A stretch of DNA of 64,000 bases from Streptomyces sp. NBC_00708. Its GTDB lineage: Bacteria > Actinomycetota > Actinomycetes > Streptomycetales > Streptomycetaceae. Positions 1 through 9,200 of this stretch are shown here, piece by piece (the stretch's first letter is position 1; every line of letters begins with the position of its first letter). A program made the translations under genes and the position numbers. Below the pieces are notes generated by a model. It was not told the DNA's origin. It ran no database searches and was given only the letters and a program-made list of their open reading frames with translations. The stretch covers positions 2,170,001 through 2,234,000 of the forward strand of contig CP108997.1 of assembly GCA_036226585.1 (NCBI GenBank), in the 5' to 3' direction.

Positions 1-995
1 CCGACGTAACGTGCCACTGCGCGTACCGCTCCCATCGTTCCGGGGTAGTCCATGCGGGTCGGTCCGACCACGCCGAGTTTGGCGACTGCCTCGTCGCCCG
101 AACCGTAGCCGACCGCGACGACGGACGTGGAGTTGAGGCCCTCGTGGGCGTTCTCGTGCCCGATGCGTACGGTCATGCCCGAGTCCTTGGCCTCGCCGAG
201 CAGCTTCAGCAGCACGACCTGCTCCTCCAGTGCTTCCAGCACCGGCCGGATCATCACCGGGAAGTCGTGTCCGAAGCGGGTGAGGTTGGAGGTGCCGCCG
301 ATCATCAGCCGCTCCTCCGTCTCCTCGACGAGGGTTTCGAGCAGGATCGAGAGGACGGTGGACACGGTTCCCCGGTCCTCGCTCTCGAAGGATTCCGGCA
401 GGTCCTGCACCAGCTGCGGGACGTCCGCGAAACGGCGTCCCACCACCCGGCTGTTGAGCCGGGCCCGCAGATCGGCGAGTGAGGTCTCACCGAACGGCGC
501 CGGGCAGTCGACCAGCCGCTGTTCGACCCGGCCGGTGTCCGTGATCAGCACGAGCATCAGCCGCGCCGGGGCCAGGGACAGCAGTTCCACGTGCCGCACC
601 GTCGAACGGGTCAGCGAGGGGTACTGCACGACGGCGACCTGCCGGGTCAGCTGCGCGAGCAGCCGTACGGTCCGGCCCACGACGTCGTCGAGGTCGACCG
701 CGCCGTCGAGGAAGTTCTGGATGGCGCGGCGCTCCGGCGACGAGAGGGGCTTGACGCCCGCGAGCTTGTCGACGAAGAGCCGGTAGCCCTTGTCCGTCGG
801 GATGCGCCCCGCGCTGGTGTGGGGCTGGGCGATGAAGCCCTCGTCCTCGAGCACCGCCATGTCGTTGCGGACGGTGGCCGGGGAGACCCCCAGCTTGTGC
901 CGCTCCGTGAGCGCCTTGGAGCCGACGGGCTCCTCGGTACCGACGTAGTCCTGGACGATGGCGCGCAGCACTTCGAGTCTGCGTTCGCTGAGCAT
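1..995 (-). CDS. hrcA: HrcA heat-inducible transcription repressor (3' end outside window)
   Basis: HrcA binds the CIRCE operator and represses class I heat-shock genes (groES/groEL and often its own operon), with GroEL modulating its activity. About 331 codons are visible. The protein starts [18 protein letters not shown], the N-terminal winged helix, continues through [18 protein letters not shown] (recognition helix), and near the window edge reads [20 protein letters not shown], the conserved HrcA C-terminus. Only the last few residues and the stop are missing. The ATG at 995 is preceded by GGAGG 8 nt upstream. A perfect CIRCE lies 58 bp upstream, so autorepression is expected. dnaJ normally follows but lies outside the window. 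Identification is by family motifs and the CIRCE. Confidence 0.95.
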   Translation of the reverse strand, partial: MLSERRLEVLRAIVQDYVGTEEPVGSKALTERHKLGVSPATVRNDMAVLEDEGFIAQPHTSAGRIPTDKGYRLFVDKLAGVKPLSSPERRAIQNFLDGAVDLDDVVGRTVRLLAQLTRQVAVVQYPSLTRSTVRHVELLSLAPARLMLVLITDTGRVEQRLVDCPAPFGETSLADLRARLNSRVVGRRFADVPQLVQDLPESFESEDRGTVSTVLSILLETLVEETEERLMIGGTSNLTRFGHDFPVMIRPVLEALEEQVVLLKLLGEAKDSGMTVRIGHENAHEGLNSTSVVAVGYGSGDEAVAKLGVVGPTRMDYPGTMGAVRAVARYV

Positions 996-1052
996 CGCGC
1001 ACACCTCCAGCTGTCCATCTCGGTGGTTCTCGGGCCGTTCCCGGGATTTCTC

Positions 1053-1079
1053 CTGGCACTCGGTGCGTACGAGTGCCAG
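1053..1079. promoter_or_regulatory. CIRCE operator upstream of hrcA
   Basis: Perfect 9-bp inverted repeat CTGGCACTC / GAGTGCCAG separated by exactly 9 nt. This matches the architecture of CIRCE (TTAGCACTC-N9-GAGTGCTAA) with changes only in the outer bases. It sits in the 5' leader of hrcA, downstream of the likely -10, where HrcA would block its own transcription. Confidence 0.93.
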
Positions 1080-1091
1080 CGATCCCCGGCC

Positions 1092-1122
1092 AGTGTACGG
1101 CGACGGGGTGGCTTCCTAGCAA
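1092..1122 (-). promoter_or_regulatory. Probable hrcA promoter
   Basis: On the minus strand a TACACT -10 (1092-1097) lies just upstream of the CIRCE, with a possible -35 TTGCTA (1117-1122). The 19-bp spacer is on the long side, so the -35 is uncertain. The position of the -10 relative to the CIRCE is what supports the call. Confidence 0.4.
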
Positions 1123-1179
1123 GGGCGACCGGCCACCGTGCCGGAGGACCGCGCAGGTCGTTGCCGATAGCGTCGCCGC

Positions 1180-1908
1180 ATGGACGCCTCTTGGGAAGAC
1201 TTCGGGTGGGAGCGGCTCGGTCACGGAACGGGCCGCCGGCGCCTTCCGGTGTGGGACGCGACGGCCCTGCTGGTGGCGGGCGCCGACGGGGTGCTGCTCT
1301 GCGATACGGGTGCGTCACTGCGCGAGGGCATCGAACTGCGTATGCAGGCGCAGTCGCTGCTCGGCCGCAGGGTGACGCACATCGCACTCAGCCACCCTCA
1401 TTTCGATCATGTCCTGGGCACGGCCGCCTTCGCCGGGGCGCGGGTGTACGGCGCCGCCGGGACGGCGGAGCTGCTGCGCCACGGGGCGGGCGGGCTGTAC
1501 GCCGACGCGGTGTCCCAGGGCCTGCCCGAGCCGGACGCGGCCGAGTCCGCCGATGTGCTGGTGGCCCCGGGCGAGGAGGTGGCCGGGGAGCGGACGCTGG
1601 ACCTGGGCGGCCGCGAGGTGGTGCTGGTGAACGTGGGCGCGGCGCACAGCGGCCACGACCTCGCGGTGCTGGTCCCGGGCTCTCCCGGCTCCGCGGCACT
1701 GGTGTTCTGCGGCGACCTGGTGGAGGAGTCCGGCGAACCGCAGGCCGGCCCGGACGCCCGCCCGGCCCGCTGGCCGGCGGCGCTGGACCGGCTGCTGGCG
1801 CTGGGCGGCGAGGACGCGCTGTACGTGCCGGGGCACGGGGCGGTGGTGGACGCGGCGTTCGTCCGGGCACAGCGGGACGCGCTGGCGGCGCGGTTCGGCG
1901 GGGCGTGA
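1180..1908 (+). CDS. MBL-fold metallo-hydrolase
   Basis: A 242-aa metallo-beta-lactamase-fold hydrolase of unknown substrate. The metal-binding signature is SHPHFDH at about residues 71-77, followed by AHSGHD near 153-158, CGDLVEE near 180 and PGHG near 215. Those are the positions expected for the second and third His ligands, the bridging Asp and the last His. There is no signal peptide, so it is probably cytosolic. It is divergent from hrcA. A TAGCGT -10-like box (1168-1173) lies 6 nt before the ATG and there is no Shine-Dalgarno, so the mRNA may be leaderless. The last codons are repeated in tandem just downstream. The fold is secure; the reaction is not known. Confidence 0.85.
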   Translation: MDASWEDFGWERLGHGTGRRRLPVWDATALLVAGADGVLLCDTGASLREGIELRMQAQSLLGRRVTHIALSHPHFDHVLGTAAFAGARVYGAAGTAELLRHGAGGLYADAVSQGLPEPDAAESADVLVAPGEEVAGERTLDLGGREVVLVNVGAAHSGHDLAVLVPGSPGSAALVFCGDLVEESGEPQAGPDARPARWPAALDRLLALGGEDALYVPGHGAVVDAAFVRAQRDALAARFGGA

Positions 1909-2003
1909 GCCGGCGGGGCGTGGGGTCCGGCGGGGCGTGGGGTCCGGCGGGGCGTGAGCCGGCGGGGCATGGTCGGCGGGGCGTGAGGTTCGGCGGGGCC
2001 TGA
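1894..2003 (+). repeat. Short GC-rich tandem repeat spanning the MBL stop codon
   Basis: About seven imperfect copies of a 15-17 bp unit of the form CCGGCGGGGCGTGRG(GT). The first copy consists of the final codons and stop of the preceding MBL gene (Phe-Gly-Gly-Ala-stop), so the array looks like repeated duplication of the gene's 3' end. No coding function is visible. Confidence 0.75.
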
Positions 2004-2076
2004 AGGGGGAACGCGGAAGCGCCGGCCGGCCGCCCGGCTCGGCGTGTCGTGGCCCTTCCCCGCTTATCGTCGTGCG

Positions 2077-2895
2077 ATGCGCAGCTACCAGCCGGATCTG
2101 ACCCCGCCGTGGAAGAAGTCCGCCCCCGCCCCCGAGGTCCCCGCCGAGACCGATCTCGTCGTGGAGGAGGCCGTCACCGGTTTCTGCGGGGCGGTGATCC
2201 GGTGCGAGAAGACCGCGCAGGGGCCGACGGTGACCCTGGAGGACCGGTTCGGCAAGCACCGGGTCTTCCCGATGGTGCCGCGCGGCTTCCTGCTGGAGGG
2301 CCGGGTGGTGACGCTGGTGCGCCCGTCGGCCGGCGGCCCGGTGCGGCCGGCCCGTACGGCCTCCGGTTCGGTGGCGGTGCCCGGCGCGCGGGCCCGGGTG
2401 GCGCGGGCGGGGCGGATCTATGTGGAGGGGCGGCACGACGCGGAGCTGGTGGAGCGCGTCTGGGGCGACGACCTGCGCATCGAGGGCGTGGTCGTCGAGT
2501 ACCTGGAGGGCATCGACGACCTGCCGGCCATCGTCCGCGAGTTCGCGCCCGCGCCGGACGCGCGGCTGGGGGTGCTGGTCGACCATCTGGTGCCCGGTTC
2601 CAAGGAGTCCCGGATCGCGGCCCAGGTCTCGGACGACAGCGTGCTGGTGGTCGGCCATCCGTACATCGACGTGTGGGAGGCCGTGAAGCCCGCGTCGGTG
2701 GGGATCGCCGGGTGGCCGGTGGTGCCGCGCGGGCAGGACTGGAAGACGGGCGTGTGCCGGGCGCTGGGCTGGCCGGAGAACACCGGAGCGGCCTGGCAGC
2801 GCATCCTGGCCTCGGTCCGGTCCTACCGGGACCTTCAGCCCGAACTCCTGGGCAGGGTCGAGGAATTGATCGATTTCGTCACCCTTCCGGACTGA
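2077..2895 (+). CDS. DUF3097 family protein, TOPRIM-like core
   Basis: Conserved actinobacterial protein of about 272 aa and unknown function. After an N-terminal beta-rich half, the sequence RIYVEGRHDAELVERVWG at about residues 112-129 and later LGVLVDHLVPGSKES resemble the Glu and Asp motifs of a TOPRIM fold. That suggests a Mg-dependent nucleic-acid role, which is my inference rather than established knowledge. I chose the ATG at 2077 because MRSYQPDLTPPW is a typical family start and because a TATCGT box (2065-2070) lies 6 nt upstream, as expected of a leaderless transcript. The reading frame stays open to 2044. It lies between hrcA/MBL and the hemW region. Confidence 0.85.
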   Translation: MRSYQPDLTPPWKKSAPAPEVPAETDLVVEEAVTGFCGAVIRCEKTAQGPTVTLEDRFGKHRVFPMVPRGFLLEGRVVTLVRPSAGGPVRPARTASGSVAVPGARARVARAGRIYVEGRHDAELVERVWGDDLRIEGVVVEYLEGIDDLPAIVREFAPAPDARLGVLVDHLVPGSKESRIAAQVSDDSVLVVGHPYIDVWEAVKPASVGIAGWPVVPRGQDWKTGVCRALGWPENTGAAWQRILASVRSYRDLQPELLGRVEELIDFVTLPD

Positions 2896-3012
2896 TGTCC
2901 GGCGGGCCTTCCCGTCGATCCCGCACCGATACGGACGAATGCCTGCGCCTCGCACGCATCATCGGTTATTGAGTGGGGCCAGGCTCTTTTCGCGAGGGAA
3001 GGCACGGGGGCG

Positions 3013-5886
3013 ATGGCGCGCGAGGTATGGCGGGACAGTGCGGAGAACGAGGCGGCCTCCGCCGTCTTCCACTTCTTCCAGCAGCTCATCGACCGCTACC
3101 GCGACAACCGGCCCGTGATGCCGCTGGTGGTCCTCCAGGCCGCCGAGGCCGATGTGCCGGCCGCCGTGGACGCCCGGGTCGAACAGATCGTGCGGCAGAT
3201 CCACCGGGCCAACCAGCCGCGCCGCGTCCCCCTGAAGCTGCTCGAAGGGCGGGGCCCGACGCCGTACGACGCGGCCCTGGACATGGTCCGCACGCTGACC
3301 GAGAGGCCGTGGGAGACCCGGGGCGGATCGCAGTACAAGCCGTTCGCCTTCCCCCGCTCCCGGCTGCTCGGCGCCATCGAACAGGCCACCGAGGCCGTGC
3401 TGCGGGACCCGGACCCGGGCGGCTCCCGGTACCAGCGCGACGAACGGATCCTGGAGGAGCTGAGCACACTGCGCTGGCGGGCCGGGCGGCGCGGACCGGG
3501 CACCTGGTGGAACGCGTTCCGCGAGTCGGTGCGGCCGGAGACCTTCGTCGGGGCCGTGGTCATCGCGGTCCTGGGCGTGCTGCTCGGCGAGATCGGCTGG
3601 CTGCCGACCACGCTGGTGGCCGTGGGGGCGGTCCTCGGGCTCGCCGTCGTGCGGCTGCTGACGACGTCGGCGCCGCCGCTGCTGTGGCTGCGGCGGGCCA
3701 GCAAGTGGTTCGCCACCACCTCGTCGCTGGCGGCCGCCAGTACCGGCTACCCGTCCGACGGCTGGTCCCGGTTCTCGCCGAGCGGTTCCTGGCGGGTGAT
3801 CCGGGCGCGGGCCGCGGTGGTGGCGGGGCGGGTGGCCGACGCGGCGGCGGGCGACGAGCGGTCCCGCCAGTTCCACCTCGAGCTGCGGGTGCAGGCCCTG
3901 CTGGAGGACCTGCGCAACAACTACCGGCCGCACGCGACGGACTGGCGGCGCGGCAAGCGCACGGTGCCGCCGGTGGTCTTCCTGCCGAAGGCCGCCCAGG
4001 GCAACGGCGGCATCCAGCTGATCAACGCCCTCAACAACGTCCGCTCCCGGCGCAGCGAGGTCGATCCGCTGCTGCTCCTGGCCTCGCTGCCGGCGGCGGA
4101 GATCCTGCGGCACACCCCGCCGCTGCCGCCCGATCCGCCGGCCACGCGCACCGGTGCGGCGCGTGCCCGGTACGAGGACTGGGTCAGCCATCTCAGCATC
4201 GGCCAGGCCCCGTCGGCCACGGCCACGCCCGCCTGGGTGCTGCGGCTGCCGCTGTCGACCGAGCAGCTGACCCACGAACACGCGCACGCGCAGCTGTCCA
4301 CGGTGCGGGTGCGCAGGACGTGGGTGTGGTGGGTGATGTCGCGGACGACGGTGGCCTGTCTGGTGGCCGGCGCGCTGCTCGGGACGCTGCTGCTGAGCAA
4401 CCAGCTGGCGAACCGTTACTGCCACGGGCCGCTGACGGACGTCAACACGGACTCGGTGCGGCTGACCGGTCCGGGCGGCGGGGACAAGGAGTGCATCGGC
4501 GTGGCCACGACCACGAAGGTGCGCTTCGCCGAGGGCAACGGCCTGGAGCTGGACGGGGCCGGCGCGGGGATCACCTTCGACCGGATCGAACGGGCGGTGG
4601 CCGAGGAGAACGCGTCGATCGAGCCGGGCGACAAGTACGTCACCCTGGTCTACGCGGGCCCGTTCACCGCCCGGTCCCCGGAGGGCACCCGCAAGGCCCT
4701 GGAGGAGCTGACCGGTGTCTACCTCTACCAGCACCACACCAACACGCTGGACTTCTCGGTCAAGCTGCGGGTCCTGACCGCCAACGGCGGGCAGGACATG
4801 CTCCAGCAGATACCCGCGGTGAAGAAGATCATCGAGGTGGCCGGAAGAGACCCCTCGGTCGTCGGGGTGGTCGGTCTCGGCCGCGACACCACCGACAGTC
4901 CGGAGGCCACCGCGCTTCTCCAGCGGGCGGGCCTGCCCGTCGTGGACACCACCAACTCCGGCGGCTATCTGGCGACGGACTACTCCAACTACTTCGGTCT
5001 GGCGGCCACCGACCAGGAGCAGGCGGACGCCATGGGCCTCGTCGCGAAGCAGGTGGCCGGGAAGGCGGCCGGCACGCGCAGGCCCCGGGCCCTGGTCCTG
5101 TCCCGCAAGCTCGGCAACAACGACAAGGACCGCTACACGCTGGAGCAGCGCAAGGTGGGCAGCGCGATGCTCGCCAAGTCGGGCTTCGCGCTCTCGGAGC
5201 CGGTGGAGTACAGCCTCGGCCGCCGCAGCAGCGCGGATCTGGACCGGCCGGTGCAGCAGATCTGCGGGGCGGATCCGGCGCCGGACGCGCTGTACTTCGC
5301 GGGCCGGGTCGAGGACGTCGCCAACCTGATGAGCCGGCTCACCCACAGCTGCTCCCGCCGCCCCATCACCGTCTTCACGGGCGACGACCTGACCAAGGCC
5401 CGGCTCGACGCGAGCACGGACACCACGCGGAACGTCACGCTCTACCACACGGCCCTCGCCCCGATGAGCCGCGGCCGGGCCGACGGCTTCTACCAGGAGT
5501 CGTACCGGGCACTGCAGAAGCTGCTGCCCGAGGGCGGGACGCTCCCCCGGCTGCCGGCGTCCAGGCCGTACGAGGACCTCCTCTTCGCCAGCGGCCAGTC
5601 GGTGATCTCGTACAGCGCCACGGCCGCGCTGTACGACGCGGCGAGCCACGGCGACGCGGTGAACAGCGCTGCGGAGACCTGGGCGAACCTGTACGCGGTG
5701 AACCTGCGGACCATGCCCACGGGCACGATCACCTTCCGCGGCTTCATCCCCTACGAGGCACAGGCGGGCCACGGTCTGGACGTCGTCCAGATCACCTATC
5801 CGGACGGCCGCAGCCATGCCCGGATCATCTGCGGCCGGGCGGCGGGGGCGCGGGCGCTGACACCGGCGGGGTGCCCGCTGAAGTGA
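3013..5886 (+). CDS. Large membrane protein with C-terminal extracellular type I solute-binding domain
   Basis: 957 aa. The N-terminal ~170 residues are soluble and unrecognised. Two hydrophobic segments follow at about 177-220 (TFVGAVVIAVLGVLLGEIGW and a Leu/Val-rich stretch). A long cytosolic linker leads to a third membrane segment at about 443-465. The last ~450 residues resemble a periplasmic-binding-protein type I fold like branched-chain amino-acid receptors: PFTARSPEGTRKALEEL, VVGVVGLGRDTTDS, LPVVDTTNSGGYLA, FTGDDL. No ABC permease or ATPase genes are adjacent, so this looks like a tethered sensor or receptor rather than part of an importer. It starts at the ATG after a G-rich ribosome site. 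Ligand and partner are unknown. Confidence 0.8.
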   Translation: MAREVWRDSAENEAASAVFHFFQQLIDRYRDNRPVMPLVVLQAAEADVPAAVDARVEQIVRQIHRANQPRRVPLKLLEGRGPTPYDAALDMVRTLTERPWETRGGSQYKPFAFPRSRLLGAIEQATEAVLRDPDPGGSRYQRDERILEELSTLRWRAGRRGPGTWWNAFRESVRPETFVGAVVIAVLGVLLGEIGWLPTTLVAVGAVLGLAVVRLLTTSAPPLLWLRRASKWFATTSSLAAASTGYPSDGWSRFSPSGSWRVIRARAAVVAGRVADAAAGDERSRQFHLELRVQALLEDLRNNYRPHATDWRRGKRTVPPVVFLPKAAQGNGGIQLINALNNVRSRRSEVDPLLLLASLPAAEILRHTPPLPPDPPATRTGAARARYEDWVSHLSIGQAPSATATPAWVLRLPLSTEQLTHEHAHAQLSTVRVRRTWVWWVMSRTTVACLVAGALLGTLLLSNQLANRYCHGPLTDVNTDSVRLTGPGGGDKECIGVATTTKVRFAEGNGLELDGAGAGITFDRIERAVAEENASIEPGDKYVTLVYAGPFTARSPEGTRKALEELTGVYLYQHHTNTLDFSVKLRVLTANGGQDMLQQIPAVKKIIEVAGRDPSVVGVVGLGRDTTDSPEATALLQRAGLPVVDTTNSGGYLATDYSNYFGLAATDQEQADAMGLVAKQVAGKAAGTRRPRALVLSRKLGNNDKDRYTLEQRKVGSAMLAKSGFALSEPVEYSLGRRSSADLDRPVQQICGADPAPDALYFAGRVEDVANLMSRLTHSCSRRPITVFTGDDLTKARLDASTDTTRNVTLYHTALAPMSRGRADGFYQESYRALQKLLPEGGTLPRLPASRPYEDLLFASGQSVISYSATAALYDAASHGDAVNSAAETWANLYAVNLRTMPTGTITFRGFIPYEAQAGHGLDVVQITYPDGRSHARIICGRAAGARALTPAGCPLK

Positions 5887-5891
5887 ACGGG

Positions 5892-5939
5892 GCGTCCTCG
5901 GGGGCGTACGCCTTGCTTCGCGTACGCCCCCGAGGACGC
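5892..5939. terminator. Bidirectional terminator between convergent genes
   Basis: A perfect 20-bp inverted repeat (arms 5892-5911 and 5920-5939, 8-nt loop) between the stop codons of the solute-binding protein gene and hemW. Confidence 0.9.
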
Positions 5940-5946
5940 GCCCTGC

Positions 5947-7179
5947 TCAGTCCACCAGGTCGCGCACCACCGCATCGGCCAGCAGCCGGCCGCGCAGGGT
6001 CAGCACGGCACGCCCCTCGGCGAACGGCGCCGGCTCCAGGAGCCCGTCGTCCACCGCGCGACGGGCGGCCGTGAGACCGGCGGGGGCCAGCAGGGAGAGC
6101 GGGCAGCCGTCGACGAGCCGCAGTTCGAGCAGGATGCGCTCGACGCGGCGGTCCTCGGCGGACAGGATCTCGCGCCCCGCCCCCGGTGACCGCCCCTCGG
6201 CGAGCGCCTGCGCGTACGCCCCCGGGTGCTTCACGTTCCACCAGCGCACGCCCCCGACGTGGCTGTGCGCCCCCGGGCCGGCGCCCCACCAGTCGGCCCC
6301 GCGCCAGTACAGCTCGTTGTGCAGGCAGCGGCCCTCGGGCGTGCGGGCCCAGTTCGACACCTCGTACCAGGAGTAGCCGGCGGCGGCCATCGCCTCGTCC
6401 GCGATGAGGTAGCGGTCGGCGTGCGCGTCGTCGTCGGTCATCGGGATCTCGCCGCGCTTGATGCGGCGGGCGAGCCCGGTGCCCTCCTCGACGATCAGCG
6501 CGTACGCGGAGACATGGTCGGGCCCGGCGCCGATCGCCGCGTCGAGGGACGCGCGCCAGTCGTCGTCGGACTCGCCGGGGGTGCCGTAGATCAGATCGAG
6601 GTTGATGTGCTCGAAACCGGCCGCCCGCGCCTCGGCGACGCATGCCTCGGGCCTGCCCGGGGTGTGGGTGCGGTCGAGGACCTTCAGGACGTGCTGCCGG
6701 GCGCTCTGCATGCCGAAGGAGATCCGGTTGAAGCCGCCCTCGCGCAGCTCCGCCAGGTAGGCCGGGCCGACGGACTCCGGGTTGGCCTCGGTGGTGATCT
6801 CGGCGTCCTCCGCGAGCCCGAACTCCTCGCGGATCGCCGCCAGCATCCGTACCAGGTCGGCGGCGGCCAGCAACGTGGGCGTGCCGCCGCCGACGAAGAC
6901 CGTACGGACCGGGCGGGGGTCGTCGCCGAGGACCTTGCGGGCCTGGCGGACCTCCCCGGTCAGGTGGGCGGCGTAGTTGTCACGGGAGGCCAGCGCACCG
7001 CCGGAACCGCGCAGCTCGGTCGCGGTGTAGGTGTTGAAGTCGCAGTAGCCGCAGCGGGTCGCGCAGTACGGCACGTGCAGGTAGAAGCCGAGCGGGCGGC
7101 CGGCCGCGCCTTCCAGGGCATGGCGGGGCAGCGCCCCGTCGTCGGGCACGGGTTCACCATCGGGCAGTACGGAAGGCAT
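5947..7179 (-). CDS. hemW: HemW radical SAM heme chaperone
   Basis: HemW is a radical-SAM protein related to coproporphyrinogen III oxidase HemN that handles or inserts heme. It is not the oxidase itself. The iron-sulfur signature YCATRCGYCDF (CxxxCxxC) is near residues 36-46. FVGGGTPTLL, ANPESV and NRISFGMQS follow in the family order, with the HemN C-terminal domain after them. Length is about 410 aa. I chose the ATG at 7179 (MPSVLPDGEPVPDD); another in-frame ATG lies 9 nt upstream at 7188 and neither has a strong Shine-Dalgarno. It is transcribed after the RsbU-like gene with a 77-bp gap. Confidence 0.92.
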   Translation of the reverse strand: MPSVLPDGEPVPDDGALPRHALEGAAGRPLGFYLHVPYCATRCGYCDFNTYTATELRGSGGALASRDNYAAHLTGEVRQARKVLGDDPRPVRTVFVGGGTPTLLAAADLVRMLAAIREEFGLAEDAEITTEANPESVGPAYLAELREGGFNRISFGMQSARQHVLKVLDRTHTPGRPEACVAEARAAGFEHINLDLIYGTPGESDDDWRASLDAAIGAGPDHVSAYALIVEEGTGLARRIKRGEIPMTDDDAHADRYLIADEAMAAAGYSWYEVSNWARTPEGRCLHNELYWRGADWWGAGPGAHSHVGGVRWWNVKHPGAYAQALAEGRSPGAGREILSAEDRRVERILLELRLVDGCPLSLLAPAGLTAARRAVDDGLLEPAPFAEGRAVLTLRGRLLADAVVRDLVD

Positions 7180-7256
7180 ACCGTCCATTGTCGCGCGCCG
7201 CCCGGCAAGCGGACGCCACGCCCGTGGCCCGCCCGGCGAAGGCCGCCGGGCGGGCC

Positions 7257-9200
7257 CTACTCGGCCTGGAGCACCAGCAGCGCCAGGTCGTCGTCCGGCG
7301 GGCGCTCGGCGAAGTCGTGCACGGCACGCTTGATGCGCTCCGCGATCTCCTCGGCGTTCAGCCCCGCGCAGCCGGACAGCGCCTGGGCGAGCCCGTCGCC
7401 GTCGTCGAACATCTCCCCGCCCGAGCGCCGCTCCGTGACCCCGTCCGTGACGCAGAGCAGGCTGTCGCCGGGGGCCAGGTCGAAGCTCTGGGTCTCGTAG
7501 ACGGCGTCGTCCAGGAGCCCCAGCAGCAGCTGCGGCTCGGCGGCGGGCCGCACGGTGCCGTCCGGGCGCAGCAGCAGCGGCAGCGGGTGCCCCGCGCTGG
7601 CCAGGGTGCAGCGGGCGCCGCCACCGGGCAGCGGCACCAGCTCCCCGTACAGCAGCGACAGGAAGCGGGACTGGCCCCCGTTGTCCTCGGAGTGCTGGCC
7701 GCCGGCGGCGGCGACCATGAGCGCGGCGGCCTCGGCGGCCTCCATCGCGTCGTCCAGGAGCAGCCGGTTGAGCCGCACCAGCACCTCGTCGGCCTGGAAG
7801 CCCTCGCGGGCCAGCAGCCGCAGCCAGGGGCGGGCGAGCCCGGTGACGACGGCGGCCTCGGGACCGCTGCCCTGGACGTCGCCGAGCACGAAGCACCAGC
7901 GGTCGCCGGAGCACGGGAAGATGTCGTAGAAGTCGCCGCCGACCACGCCGTCGTCGCTCGGTTCGTAGACGAGCGAGCTGGCCACCCCGGGTATTTCGGC
8001 GACCTTGCTGGGCAGCAGACCGCGCTGGAGGATGCGGCTGATGGTGGCCTGGCGGGTGTAGGCGCGGGCGGCGCCGACGGCGAGGCCGACCCGGCGCACG
8101 AAGTCCTCGATGAGGGCCGTCAGCTCGTCGGGCAGGCGGACGGTGGTCTCGCGGCCCAGGAGTACGGCTCCGAGAGTGCGGCCGCCCGAGGTGATCCGGT
8201 AGGCGAACGCGACGCCCTCCTCCTCGTCCGGCGGTTCGCCGTCCTCGGCGCTGCCGGGCCACGGCATGGAGACCGCGCCGGTGCCGACGCGTTCGGGGAG
8301 CCGGAGCGGGTCGCCCTCCAGCAGGGTCCGCAGCGCCGGGATGCGCTCCTCGTCCACGTGCCAGATCTTGGCGAGGCGGGGGACGGCCGCGGGGCCGCCG
8401 CTCTCGGGCTCCAGCCAGATCGCGCACCAGTCGGCGAGCCGGGGGACGAGTAACTGTCCGGCGAGGGCCGCCACGATGTCCTCGTCGAGCTGCCCGGCCA
8501 GGAGGTCGGAGGCCTCGGCGAGGAAGGAGAGCGCGCCGCGCCCGGCCCAGTCCCCGTCGTCGCGTGCGACGCGCCGGGCGGGGGCGAGGATCTCGGAGCG
8601 CAGTCCGCGGTCGAGGCCGGTCTCGCCGCGCCCCTCGGGGAACGGGTTCCAGTCGTCCACCGGAAGCCGGGCCCAGACGGTCTTCGTGCCGGCGCGGTAG
8701 GTGATGCCCCAGCGCTCGGCGAGGGCGGCGACGATGTCCAGGCCGCGCCCGTAGTCGGCGGGCTCGCCCGCGCCCTCGGAACTGTGCGCGTGGTCGCCGC
8801 GCACCGTACGGGCGGGGTGGTGGTCGGACACCTCCAGGACCAGGGCGGACACCTCGTCCTCGGTGGCCTCCTCCAGCCGGAAGAGCAGTTCGACGGCGGT
8901 ACCCGCGTGGACGACGGCGTTGGTCACCAGCTCGCTGACGATCATCGCCGCGTCCTCGGACAGCCGTTCGCTGAACCCCACGGCCGCGGGCAGCCCGAGC
9001 CCGGTCCACTCGGCGAGCGCGGCGGTGACGAACCGCCGGGCCGCGGAGGGCGCGAGAAGGTTGCCGGGCAGACTGGTCCGGGCGACCGGCTGTGTGCCCG
9101 TGGCGGCGGTGGTTCCGGGACGCTGCACAATGTCCCGCTGCAAGGGAATGGACCCCACAGGGCGGCTCCTGACCTGTTCTCGCTCTGCCTGTTTCTCCAT
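7257..9200 (-). CDS. RsbW-like kinase / GAF / RsbU-like PP2C phosphatase fusion
   Basis: About 647 aa. It combines an anti-sigma-factor-type histidine-kinase ATPase (about 60-190: SEDAAMIVSELVTNAVVHAG, then DYGRGLDIVAALAERWGI), a GAF-like sensor region (about 200-380) and a SpoIIE/PP2C phosphatase (about 420-647: GGDFYDIF, LGDVQGSG, ASAGHPLPLLL, CVTDGVTERR, DDDLALLVL). Such fusions regulate sigma factors through partner switching in Streptomyces by acting on anti-anti-sigma proteins. The metal-binding Asp residues of the phosphatase are present. Start: ATG at 9200 (MEKQAERE); a GTG at 9218 is also possible. No cognate sigma factor gene lies nearby, so the target is unknown. Confidence 0.9.
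   Translation of the reverse strand: MEKQAEREQVRSRPVGSIPLQRDIVQRPGTTAATGTQPVARTSLPGNLLAPSAARRFVTAALAEWTGLGLPAAVGFSERLSEDAAMIVSELVTNAVVHAGTAVELLFRLEEATEDEVSALVLEVSDHHPARTVRGDHAHSSEGAGEPADYGRGLDIVAALAERWGITYRAGTKTVWARLPVDDWNPFPEGRGETGLDRGLRSEILAPARRVARDDGDWAGRGALSFLAEASDLLAGQLDEDIVAALAGQLLVPRLADWCAIWLEPESGGPAAVPRLAKIWHVDEERIPALRTLLEGDPLRLPERVGTGAVSMPWPGSAEDGEPPDEEEGVAFAYRITSGGRTLGAVLLGRETTVRLPDELTALIEDFVRRVGLAVGAARAYTRQATISRILQRGLLPSKVAEIPGVASSLVYEPSDDGVVGGDFYDIFPCSGDRWCFVLGDVQGSGPEAAVVTGLARPWLRLLAREGFQADEVLVRLNRLLLDDAMEAAEAAALMVAAAGGQHSEDNGGQSRFLSLLYGELVPLPGGGARCTLASAGHPLPLLLRPDGTVRPAAEPQLLLGLLDDAVYETQSFDLAPGDSLLCVTDGVTERRSGGEMFDDGDGLAQALSGCAGLNAEEIAERIKRAVHDFAERPPDDDLALLVLQAE

Noticed and set aside
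2959..5817. A 952-codon minus-strand open frame opposite the solute-binding protein gene
   Set aside because: Composition is Arg/Gly/Ala/Pro-rich with no motifs. It is the antisense shadow of the plus-strand gene, which has membrane helices and a recognisable binding domain.
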